Program-made: the position numbers and the translations under genes | Shown here: piece after piece, positions 53,918 through 61,252 of the stretch | Layout: each line of letters opens with the position of its first letter | Position numbering within the stretch: the stretch's first letter is position 1 | Notes under the pieces: generated by a model | Told to the model about the DNA's origin: nothing | What the model saw: only the letters and a program-made list of their open reading frames with translations | Database searches by the model: none | Assembly: GCA_017457155.1 (NCBI GenBank) | Contig: JAFTHZ010000008.1 | Span: 1 to 64,000, forward strand | DNA: 64,000 nucleotides | Direction of reading: 5' to 3' | Source of the DNA: Ruminococcus sp. | Lineage (GTDB): Bacteria > Bacillota > Clostridia > Oscillospirales > Acutalibacteraceae

Positions 53918-55318
53918 ATGGCAGAAGAAAAAAGCCCCATCAAGGAGCTGAAAGAGAAATTATTAATGGACCCCAAGCCCGGTATCTCAAAGCTCTCCCA
54001 AGAGGAGATCAAAGCAGCTGACCAGTTCTGTGAGGGTTACAAGCCCTTCCTGGACTATGCCCGCACCGAGCGTGACGCAGTTAAGTATTCCATCGAGCTG
54101 GCTGAGAAGGCAGGCTTTGTGGAGTTTGACCCCGACAAGGCATACAAGGCAGGCGACAGAGTTTACGTCAACAACAGAGGTAAGGCTCTGATGCTGGCAG
54201 TCATCGGCACCAAGGGCGTCACCGAGGGTGTGAATCTGGCTATTGCCCACATCGACTCTCCCAGAATCGACCTGAAGCCCAGCCCCCTGTACGAGGCAAA
54301 CAACCTGGCACTTTTCAAGACTCACTACTACGGCGGTATCCGCAAGTATCAGTGGCTGGCAATGCCTCTGGCTCTGCACGGAGTTGTGTGCAAGACCGAC
54401 GGCACCACCGTTGACATCCGCTTCGGTGATGACGAGTCCGAGCCCTGCCTGTGCATCACAGACCTTCTCCCTCACCTTGCTTATGAGCAGGTTGAGAAGC
54501 CCCTGAAAAAAGCCTTCAACGGCGAGGACCTGAATGTTCTGGTAGGCTCACGTCCCTACTGCGACGAAGACGAGTCCGAGCTTGTGAAGCTGAACGTTAT
54601 GAGCATCCTCAACGCAAAGTACGGCATCACCGAGGACGACTTCCTCTCTGCTGAGCTTTGCCTTGTGCCCACATACAAGACCCGCGACGTAGGCTTTGAC
54701 GGAGGTCTCATGGGAGGATACGGCCACGACGACAGATGCTGTGCATACCCTGCACTCATGGCTGCCATCGACGCAAAAACTCCCGAGAAGACCGCCATCA
54801 CCGTCCTGTGTGACAAGGAAGAGACAGGCTCCGACGGCAACACAGGTATGCAGAGCGACTTCCTGCGCTACTTCATCTATGACCTTGCAAAGGCAGACGG
54901 AGTTGACGGCTGGAGAGCAATCAGCAAGTCCAAGTGTCTTTCCGCAGATGTTAACGCTGCATACGACCCCACATACGCATCCTGCTTTGAGGCAAAGAAC
55001 TCCAGCTACGTGAACGAGGGCGTTGTCATCAGCAAGTACACAGGCCACGGCGGCAAGGGCGGCACATCCGACGCATCCGCAGAGTTCATGGGCGAGGTCC
55101 GCACAATGCTTCAGAAGAACAACATCCTCTGGCAGGTAGGCGAGCTTGGCAAGGTAGACCTGGGCGGCGGCGGAACCATCGCAAAGTACGTTGCCAACAT
55201 GAACGTGGACGTTGTTGATCTGGGTGTTCCCGTGCTGTCAATGCACGCACCCTTCGAGCTTATCTCCAAGATCGACATCTACATGGCATACCGTGCATTC
55301 AGCGCACTGTTCGGCTGA
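53918..55318 (+). CDS. M18-family aminopeptidase
   Basis: The 466-residue dizinc peptidase has the first metal His in LAIAHIDSPRIDLKPSPLYE, the motif GYGHDDRCCAYPALMAA, the catalytic Glu pair in VLCDKEETGSDGNTGMQSDF and the last His in LSMHAPFELISKID. It fits ApeA/M18 aspartyl aminopeptidase-type enzymes. A palindrome CCACCTGCAGGTGG lies in the short gap before it. ACAGGAGG precedes the ATG. Confidence 0.92.
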   Translation: MAEEKSPIKELKEKLLMDPKPGISKLSQEEIKAADQFCEGYKPFLDYARTERDAVKYSIELAEKAGFVEFDPDKAYKAGDRVYVNNRGKALMLAVIGTKGVTEGVNLAIAHIDSPRIDLKPSPLYEANNLALFKTHYYGGIRKYQWLAMPLALHGVVCKTDGTTVDIRFGDDESEPCLCITDLLPHLAYEQVEKPLKKAFNGEDLNVLVGSRPYCDEDESELVKLNVMSILNAKYGITEDDFLSAELCLVPTYKTRDVGFDGGLMGGYGHDDRCCAYPALMAAIDAKTPEKTAITVLCDKEETGSDGNTGMQSDFLRYFIYDLAKADGVDGWRAISKSKCLSADVNAAYDPTYASCFEAKNSSYVNEGVVISKYTGHGGKGGTSDASAEFMGEVRTMLQKNNILWQVGELGKVDLGGGGTIAKYVANMNVDVVDLGVPVLSMHAPFELISKIDIYMAYRAFSALFG

Positions 55319-55348
55319 TAGCATTCAATAGTAACATTAGTCAGTATA

Positions 55349-55381
55349 ACGCACAGAGGAACCGCTCCCCTGTGCGTTTTC
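55349..55381 (+). terminator. Terminator after the aminopeptidase gene
   Basis: AACGCACAG pairs with CTGTGCGTT, followed by TTCT. Confidence 0.78.
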
Positions 55382-55457
55382 TGCTTAGGCAGCGGATTGC
55401 CTTTGAGCGCAAAGAAAAAATAAACGCAAATTTCCCGTTTTTTTCTGAAATTAAGGC

Positions 55458-55486
55458 TTGACATTCATAAATAAATAGTGTATTAT
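55458..55486 (+). promoter_or_regulatory. Promoter of tRNA-Pro
   Basis: TTGACA (55458-55463), 17 bases, TATTAT (55481-55486), 22 bases before the tRNA 5' end. Confidence 0.85.
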
Positions 55487-55507
55487 ATTTTAGTCGCTAA
55501 ACGACAT

Positions 55508-55584
55508 CCGGGTGTAGCGCAGTTTGGTAGCGCGCTTGAATGGGGTTCAAGAGGCCGCAGGTTCGACTCCTGTCACTCGGACCA
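55508..55584 (+). tRNA. tRNA-Pro (anticodon GGG)
   Basis: The 77 bases fold as a complete cloverleaf. The acceptor stem is CCGGGTG/CACTCGG with one G-U, the D-arm has AGTTTGGTAG, the anticodon stem CTTGA/TCAAG holds loop ATGGGGT, and the T-arm is GCAGG-TTCGACT-CCTGT. The discriminator A is followed by encoded CCA. A terminator (AGAAGCAC/GTGCTTCT with T-run, about 55593-55618) follows directly. Confidence 0.95.
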
Positions 55585-56033
55585 TAAAAAGACAGAAGCA
55601 CTAAATGTGCTTCTGTTTTTTTATTGCCTGAATAGCATCGGTTTCCCCTGCGGCCTCTTGAAGGCGACCGTTAAGAAAATGTCCCGGTGGGACATTTTTA
55701 GGGAGAGCGTTTATTGGCATTCAGATTCTCGTCTCGTTCCATCATGCGAGGTAGCCGTTCACCTCTATATTAAACTAAGCCGCAGGTTCGACTCCTGTCA
55801 CTCGGACCATAAAAAGACAGAAGCACTAAACGTGCTTCTGTTTTTTTATTGCCTGAATAGCATCGGTTTCCCCTGCGGCCTCTTGAAGGCGACCGTTAAG
55901 AAAATGTCTCGGTGGGACATTTTTAGGGAGAGCGTTTATCGGCATTCAGATTCTCGTCTCGTTCCATCATGCGAGGTAGGCAACCACCTCTATAATAAAC
56001 CAGGCCGCAGACTCAACCCTGTCACTCGGGTTA
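55554..56033 (+). repeat. Tandem duplication of the tRNA-Pro 3' end with about 225-bp units
   Basis: GCCGCAGGTTCGACTCCTGT plus CACTCGGACCA, the tRNA 3' half, occurs in the real gene (55554) and exactly again at 55780. A decayed third copy begins at 56004 (GCCGCAGACTCAACCCTGTC). Each full unit also carries the tRNA terminator, the sequence ATTGCCTGAATAGCATCGGT and a hairpin AAAATGTCCC/GGGACATTTT. Units are 226 and 224 bases. The two full copies differ at few positions. This resembles serial attachment-site duplication by tRNA-targeted elements, or slippage. Confidence 0.85.
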
Positions 56034-56048
56034 TCAAATCCGAAAAAA

Positions 56049-56093
56049 ACAAAACCGAACCCACTCCTGATTGGAGGCAGGTTCGGTTTTGTA
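56049..56093 (-). terminator. Bidirectional terminator after the MaoC-like gene
   Basis: AAACCGAACC pairs with GGTTCGGTTT, with T/A runs on both sides. On the - strand it lies 14 bases past the MaoC-like stop. Confidence 0.82.
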
Positions 56094-56106
56094 TACATCT
56101 AAGTAT

Positions 56107-56541
56107 TCAGTCCGCAGGTTTGCATTTGACTATAGCTTCGGTGGCATTTGTCAGCACAAGCTCATCACTTTGATTATATGCCTCGATGGTTATCTCCACG
56201 AGTCCGTTGCGTGGATTTCTTTTTTCCATCCTAGTGACCACAGCTTTGCCCCTGAGAACATCCTCTGCAAAGACAGGTCTGAGCCACTCTATCTTTGTGG
56301 ATTTGCCTGCAAGGAGTTCCTCGCCAAAAATATCCACCTCAAGATACTTTGCCCACACCACCAAAAAAGACATAACCCCCGGTGCGATAAGTTTGCCGAA
56401 AGGAGTTTTCTTTGCGTATTCCTCGTCTGTGTGCAGCGGCACATCATCATAAAGCCTTGCAAAGTCCAGCATCTTGTCTTTTTTGATAACCGCAGGGGCG
56501 ATATCTATTTGTGTACCCATTTTGATTTCTTCAAAAAACAT
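56107..56541 (-). CDS. MaoC-like hot-dog dehydratase
   Basis: The 144-residue protein fits the MaoC/R-hydratase fold. It has FARLYDDVPLHTDEEYAKKT, the hydratase-type D-x4-H site, then FGKLIAPGVMSFLVVWAKYL and LRPVFAEDVLRGKAVVTRME. Such proteins hydrate or dehydrate enoyl-CoA or -ACP. Just downstream of an ABC importer and with a 15-base gap to it, it may be co-transcribed, though the link is unclear. Confidence 0.75.
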   Translation of the reverse strand: MFFEEIKMGTQIDIAPAVIKKDKMLDFARLYDDVPLHTDEEYAKKTPFGKLIAPGVMSFLVVWAKYLEVDIFGEELLAGKSTKIEWLRPVFAEDVLRGKAVVTRMEKRNPRNGLVEITIEAYNQSDELVLTNATEAIVKCKPAD

Positions 56542-56556
56542 ATTTACCTCTGTGGC

Positions 56557-57357
56557 TTACTTGGCCGAAAGCATAACCTTATCGCTGGTAAACTGGCTGC
56601 CGCTGGATGCCTCGAACATCTGGAGAAGCTCTTCGATGGTGAGCTTCTTCTTTTCTTCACCCTTGACGTCAACCACGATTCTGCCCTCGTGCATCATGAT
56701 CAGTCGGTTGCCTACCCTGATGGCGTCTGCCATATTGTGGGTGATCATAATTGTTTTAAGGTTATTTTTCTCAACTATCTCCTCTGTAATATCCAGAACC
56801 TTCTTGGCGGTTTTCGGGTCAAGGGCTGCAGTGTGCTCGTCAAGGAGCAACAGCTTGGGTTTGTTGAGAGTTGCCATAAGCAGGGTCAGAGCCTGACGCT
56901 GACCGCCTGAGAGAAGTCCCACCTTTGCGGTGAGTCTGTCCTCAAGACCCAGGTCCAGAACCTTCAGGAGCTCTTTGTACTCTGCCCTTTCTTTTTTTGT
57001 TATACCCGAACGCAGGGTTCTTCTTTTGCCTCGTCTGGCGGCAAGGGCCAGGTTCTCTTCGATCTGCATATCAGCCGCAGTACCTGTCATGGGATCCTGA
57101 AAAACTCTGCCTAAATATTTGGCTCGCTTGTACTCGGGCAGTCTTGTAACATCAATTCCGTCGATAACGATACTTCCGCAGTCCACAGGATACACACCTG
57201 CAATCATATTGAGCATGGTGGATTTGCCTGCACCGTTTCCGCCGATAACAGTCACAAATTCCCCCTCGTCCAGATGAAGGTCGATGCCGTTCAGGGCTTT
57301 TTTCTCGTTGATGGTTCCGGGGTTGAAGGTCTTCTTCACGTTTTTAATATCAAGCAT
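56557..57357 (-). CDS. ABC transporter ATP-binding protein
   Basis: The 266-residue ATPase has Walker A GGNGAGKSTMLNM near 40, the signature VGLLSGGQRQALTLLMAT, Walker B KLLLLDEHTAALDPKTA and the switch His in MITHNMADAIRVG. The DEHTAAL sequence is characteristic of ATPases paired with ABC_sub_bind (TrpX-like) binding proteins. It overlaps the permease stop by 8 bases. Confidence 0.92.
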   Translation of the reverse strand: MLDIKNVKKTFNPGTINEKKALNGIDLHLDEGEFVTVIGGNGAGKSTMLNMIAGVYPVDCGSIVIDGIDVTRLPEYKRAKYLGRVFQDPMTGTAADMQIEENLALAARRGKRRTLRSGITKKERAEYKELLKVLDLGLEDRLTAKVGLLSGGQRQALTLLMATLNKPKLLLLDEHTAALDPKTAKKVLDITEEIVEKNNLKTIMITHNMADAIRVGNRLIMMHEGRIVVDVKGEEKKKLTIEELLQMFEASSGSQFTSDKVMLSAK

Positions 57358-58294
57358 TTATTCTGTCCCCCTTCTTTGAACCTTTGATATGATTTTCGTT
57401 GTACTTGCTCTTCCAGTAAGGAACCGCAAGGAAGATTGCAACAATCGTTGCAGAGAGGAGCTTCAACAGGTTTGCGTCGAATCCAAGTGTGATAACCGCC
57501 TGAATAACTATATAGTAAATGATGGAGCCAAGGGCCACAGACAGAAGTCTGAGGGCAAAGTTTCTGAAGATTTTTCCGAACAGTGCCTCACCGATAATAA
57601 CCGCGGCAAGTCCGATGACGATGGCACCCTGACCCATTTTGACGTCAGCAAAACCCTGATACTGAGCAAGGAACGCGCCCGAGAAGGCCACAAGTCCGTT
57701 TGAGAGCATAATGCCCAGAACCTTGTTGAAGTTTGTGTTGATACCCTGTGCACGGCTCATGTTAAGGTTAGATCCCGTCGCACGCAGAGCACATCCCATC
57801 TCTGTGCCGAAGAACCAGTACAGAAAAGCAATAAGGATAAGAAGGACGATGCCCACCGTAACAAGAGGGTTATGAAAAGCAAACTCCTTTACCCAACGCA
57901 GGGACACAAGCAGGTCGGTCTGGTTTACGTTCACAGACTGATTTGCCTTGCCCATGATTTTCAGATTGATTGAGTAGAGGGACAGCTGTGTCAGAATACC
58001 CGCAAGGATAGGTGGGATACCCATGAGTGTATGCAAAAGACCTGTCACCGCACCTGCCAGAAGTCCTGCAATAAAGGAGAGGAACATAGCAAGCCACAGG
58101 TTGCATCCGTTCAGTATAAGCATAACCGCAACTGCACCGCCTGTTGCAAAGGACCCGTCAACCGTCAGGTCAGGTATATCCAGCAGTCGGTATGTAATAT
58201 ATACCCCGATGGCCATTATGCCCCAGATGAGTCCCTGAGACACCGATCCGGGCAAAGCATTGAGAAGTTGTGTCAATATTTCCATATCTTTCAC
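57350..58294 (-). CDS. ABC transporter permease
   Basis: The 314-residue membrane protein starts MKDMEILTQLLNALPGSVSQ and has about eight membrane segments of the branched-chain/TrpY-like permease type (IPDLTVDGSFATGGAVAVML, GIPPILAGILTQLSLYSINL, FSGAFLAQYQGFADVKMGQG). It forms the channel with the ATPase just downstream and the binding protein upstream. Confidence 0.9.
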   Translation of the reverse strand: MKDMEILTQLLNALPGSVSQGLIWGIMAIGVYITYRLLDIPDLTVDGSFATGGAVAVMLILNGCNLWLAMFLSFIAGLLAGAVTGLLHTLMGIPPILAGILTQLSLYSINLKIMGKANQSVNVNQTDLLVSLRWVKEFAFHNPLVTVGIVLLILIAFLYWFFGTEMGCALRATGSNLNMSRAQGINTNFNKVLGIMLSNGLVAFSGAFLAQYQGFADVKMGQGAIVIGLAAVIIGEALFGKIFRNFALRLLSVALGSIIYYIVIQAVITLGFDANLLKLLSATIVAIFLAVPYWKSKYNENHIKGSKKGDRINA

Positions 58295-58314
58295 CTTTGT
58301 CAGAAAATTCAGAA

Positions 58315-58350
58315 ATCAGTCGGAGAGATCTCTGAACCTCTCCGACTGAT
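58315..58350 (-). terminator. Attenuator between binding-protein and permease genes
   Basis: ATCAGTCGGAGAG pairs perfectly with CTCTCCGACTGAT. It sits in the 99-base gap of the operon and has no strong T-run, so it probably reduces rather than stops transcription or protects the binding-protein mRNA. Confidence 0.65.
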
Positions 58351-58393
58351 GTATTCAAAAAAGATATTATGTTACCTGATTATCTGCAGAAAA

Positions 58394-59368
58394 TCACTCT
58401 GCCTCGATAGCCTCGTAACCCTCAAGAGGTGTGATTCCAAGTGCCTCACAGTTCTGTGCGTTGTACTTGGGAGTCTGCTTCTCAGCGTACTCGATGGGCA
58501 TTGTAGAGATATCGGCACCGTCTCTGAGAATCCTGACAGCCATCTTGCCTGTGGTGTAGCCCAGGTCATAGTAGCTGATTGAGAGTGTTGCGATACCGCA
58601 ACCTGAGCAGATGCCTTCCTCGCCTGCGATTACGGGGATCTTCTTGGGCTCACAGATGTTGTCGATAATACCTGTGTTCTCGGCTACTGTGTTGTCGGTG
58701 GGAACATAGATTGCATCGCAGTTGTCAGCAGCTGTTGTGCAAACCTGAGCCAGGTCGTTGGAATCTGTGAAGGGATACAGAGTAGCTGTGAGACCCTTTG
58801 CTTCAAGCTCTGCCTTTACAACGTCAACCTGATACTGGCTGTTGGCTTCTTTGGAGCAATAGAGAAGTCCGATAGTCTTTGCATCGGGACACCACTCGGT
58901 GATCATCTGAGCCTGCTTATCAAGGGGAGCAAGGTCAGATGTACCTGAGATGTTGCCGCCTACTGTGCCGTTGAAGTCCTTAAGCTCAAGGGCAACGCCG
59001 TACTCTGTAACAGATGTGCCCAGAATCGGAATATCTGCAGTTGCGGCAGCAGCCGACTGGAGAGCAGGGGTCGCATTTGCCATAATCAGATCAACGCTGT
59101 TTGATACAAACTGATTGGCGATGGTTGAGCAGGTAGCAGGGTCGCCCTGACCATTCTGAACATCGAACTCAACCTTATCTTCTCCAAGCTCGTCGATGAG
59201 AGCCTGCTTGAAACCGTCTGTTGCAGCGTCAAGAGCAACATGCTCCATAAGCTGGCAGATACCGATGGTGTATTTATCTGCGGTTTTGCTATCGTCACAA
59301 CCTGCAAAAGTCAGACAGCAACCCACACACATAACAAGTACCAAAACAAGGGATAATGCTCTTTTCAT
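58394..59368 (-). CDS. ABC transporter substrate-binding lipoprotein (ABC_sub_bind/TrpX-like)
   Basis: The 324-residue lipoprotein has a lipobox in CCLTFAGCDD (acylated Cys near 24). The mature part has YTIGICQLMEHVALDAATDG, VDLIMANATPALQSAAAATA, ILGTSVTEYGVALEL and PVIAGEEGICSGCGIATLSI, typical of PF04392. Members carry tryptophan or other aromatic compounds in some Firmicutes; substrate here not shown. A sigma-A promoter lies upstream at 59443-59470. Confidence 0.88.
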   Translation of the reverse strand: MKRALSLVLVLVMCVGCCLTFAGCDDSKTADKYTIGICQLMEHVALDAATDGFKQALIDELGEDKVEFDVQNGQGDPATCSTIANQFVSNSVDLIMANATPALQSAAAATADIPILGTSVTEYGVALELKDFNGTVGGNISGTSDLAPLDKQAQMITEWCPDAKTIGLLYCSKEANSQYQVDVVKAELEAKGLTATLYPFTDSNDLAQVCTTAADNCDAIYVPTDNTVAENTGIIDNICEPKKIPVIAGEEGICSGCGIATLSISYYDLGYTTGKMAVRILRDGADISTMPIEYAEKQTPKYNAQNCEALGITPLEGYEAIEAE

Positions 59369-59442
59369 AGTAAAAACTCCTTCATTTCAAGTCAAAACCA
59401 CCCGCAATATTTGCGATATGACCTTGCTTTTTTCTTGAGTTC

Positions 59443-59470
59443 ATTATATAATACATTTATCATTAGTCAA
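59443..59470 (-). promoter_or_regulatory. Promoter of the ABC importer operon
   Basis: On the - strand TTGACT (59470-59465), 16 bases, TATAAT (59448-59443), about 75 bases before the binding-protein start. Confidence 0.7.
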
Positions 59471-59482
59471 ACAAATGATATT

Positions 59483-59495
59483 GATAACAATTATC
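59483..59495 (+). promoter_or_regulatory. Candidate LysR-type operator
   Basis: GATAA-CAA-TTATC inverted repeat in the divergent gap, just upstream of the importer -35. It fits the T-N11-A style of LysR sites and lies where autoregulation or activation would act. Confidence 0.4.
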
Positions 59496-59522
59496 GAAAT
59501 TTTAGATAACAAAGGTGAGACA

Positions 59523-60413
59523 ATGGAACTGAGAAATCTGGTAACATTCATTAACGTGGCAGAGCTGGGCAGCTTTACAAAGGCGGCAGAGCAGCTTGGA
59601 TACTCACAATCTACGGTTTCGTTTCAGATAAAACAGCTGGAGGATGAGCTTGAGTGTCTTTTGTTTGAAAGGATAAACCACACCATAACCCTCACAGAGC
59701 GAGGACACGAGCTTATCTCCTGCGCGCATCGGATCTGTGCTCTGGAAGAGGAGTTCAAGGAGAGCTTAAACGAGAACAAAACCTGCAGCGGTCATATACA
59801 TATAGTAACACCTGACTCTATTTGTGAAGAGATGCTCAGCGCTCACTACATGGATTTTCACACAAAGCACCCGGACATCTCCATCAGATTCACCACAGGA
59901 GACTCAGGGGTTATGCTTGATATGCTTGACCACAACGAGGCCGACGTTATCATGACTCTTGACCATCGTCTATACAACAAAGATTATGTAATCGCCAAGG
60001 AACAGCAGATTCCCATACACTTTGTTGCAGCTTCAGACTCGAAGTTCGCAGGGGCAAAGGGTCTGTCCGTAAAAGATATTATTGACGAGCCCTTTGTGCT
60101 GACAGAATGCGGACAAGGATACCGACGGGTGTTTGACAGGGAGCTTGCAAAAAGATCCCTGGAGATAACCCCTGTGCTGGAGATCGGACGGACCGACATT
60201 ATCACAGCCCTGGTTGCGCAGAGCAATATGATTTCTTACCTGCCTGATTTTGTGACAAAGCCTCTGATCGATTCAGGCAAGCTCTGCTATCTTGATATCT
60301 GCGATATGAACATTGAGGTCTGGAAACAGCTTATCTATCACAAGAACAAATGGATATCAAAGAGTCTTCGGATCTTCATTGACTATGTAAAATCAGCAGA
60401 GTTTTCAAACTGA
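59523..60413 (+). CDS. LysR-family transcriptional regulator
   Basis: The 296-residue regulator starts MELRNLVTFINVAELGSFTK and has the winged helix-turn-helix (AAEQLGYSQSTVSFQIKQLE), then the effector domain from about 90 (IHIVTPDSICEEMLSAHYMD). The ATG at 59523 follows AAAGGTGAG. It is divergent from the ABC importer and probably controls it; the ligand is unknown. Confidence 0.9.
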   Translation: MELRNLVTFINVAELGSFTKAAEQLGYSQSTVSFQIKQLEDELECLLFERINHTITLTERGHELISCAHRICALEEEFKESLNENKTCSGHIHIVTPDSICEEMLSAHYMDFHTKHPDISIRFTTGDSGVMLDMLDHNEADVIMTLDHRLYNKDYVIAKEQQIPIHFVAASDSKFAGAKGLSVKDIIDEPFVLTECGQGYRRVFDRELAKRSLEITPVLEIGRTDIITALVAQSNMISYLPDFVTKPLIDSGKLCYLDICDMNIEVWKQLIYHKNKWISKSLRIFIDYVKSAEFSN

Positions 60414-60424
60414 ACCGAACATAA

Positions 60425-60462
60425 AACGAGAGATTCACATTGTGTGAGCCTCTCGTTTTTTA
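60425..60462 (+). terminator. Terminator after the LysR gene
   Basis: AACGAGAG pairs with CTCTCGTT around an inner TCACA/TGTGA stem, followed by TTTTT. Confidence 0.85.
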
Positions 60463-60632
60463 TGTTGAGGACGGGATCCTTGGCTATGCATGAGGCGACC
60501 CTTGCCCAAAAGCCGTTTTTTTTGTTCAGATATCTCACAAAAAAACTTTCAGATAACATAAAAATATCTTGAAATCCATAACGTATACAAGTATAATTTA
60601 TATGTAATATTAGATGTATTATGAGGTGTTGT

Positions 60633-61154
60633 ATGGTTAAGCGATTTGTGGCTGTGATAACAGCTTTGCTGATAGTTTTGTCCTGTACCTTCGCTGCACT
60701 TGCAAGCAGCAACGAGACCGAGATCATCCCCGGTTCAGGATTCAGCCTTGGGGACGCCGATATGAACGGATCCGTCAACGTCAAGGATTCCACCGCAATA
60801 CAGAAGCATATCGCAGATATGATTGTGCTGACTGCTGAGCAGTTGAACCTGGCAGACACCGACCAGAACGGCACTGTCAACATCAAGGATGCCACATATA
60901 TCCAGAAGCAGGTTGCAGGACTTGTCCCCCCTGCGGCAATCAAGCCTCCCGCAAATCCCCCTGCAACAACTGATGCAGCGGCTACTGTCACAGAACCTAC
61001 CGACAACACACCCGATACAACCCCCGTCGCAACAGATGCACCTGCATCTGCGCCTGTTCAGGACACCACACAGGCAACAACCACAGCTCCCACAGAGGAG
61101 CCCACCCGCGATTCAGACAAACCCATTGAGCTCCCTTTTATCCCCATAAACTGA
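60633..61154 (+). CDS. Small secreted dockerin protein with Thr/Pro-rich tail
   Basis: The 173-residue protein starts at ATG 60633 behind GAGGTG. A signal peptide (about 1-24, ending LASS) is followed by a two-repeat dockerin at about 35-105: DADMNGSVNVKDSTAIQKHI and DTDQNGTVNIKDATYIQKQV, both with full Ca-binding loops. The last third is a low-complexity Thr/Pro/Ala tail ending ELPFIPIN. No enzyme domain is present, so it may be an adaptor, a decoy or a surface-bound dockerin. A later CBM26 gene lies downstream. Confidence 0.85.
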   Translation: MVKRFVAVITALLIVLSCTFAALASSNETEIIPGSGFSLGDADMNGSVNVKDSTAIQKHIADMIVLTAEQLNLADTDQNGTVNIKDATYIQKQVAGLVPPAAIKPPANPPATTDAAATVTEPTDNTPDTTPVATDAPASAPVQDTTQATTTAPTEEPTRDSDKPIELPFIPIN

Positions 61155-61179
61155 GCCTGCGGTAATCAGACAGCATATT

Positions 61180-61222
61180 ACAAAGGTGTTGGAACGTCAC
61201 TCAAACACTTATCACCTTTGTG
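61180..61222 (+). terminator. Terminator or attenuator between dockerin and CBM26 genes
   Basis: ACAAAGGTG (61180-61188) pairs with CACCTTTGT (61213-61221), followed by an A/T-rich run; some readthrough into the CBM26 gene is plausible. Confidence 0.55.
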
Positions 61223-61252
61223 AATATATATTTTTATACAGGAGGCAAAAAC

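Noticed and set aside
55478..56173. A 231-codon open frame across tRNA-Pro
   Set aside because: It runs through the tRNA and its duplicated 3' ends; the apparent internal protein repeat is just the 225-bp DNA repeat. No ribosome site.
60383..61009. 208-codon open frame on the - strand
   Set aside because: Antisense to the dockerin gene and LysR end; the dockerin frame has signal peptide and Ca-binding motifs.
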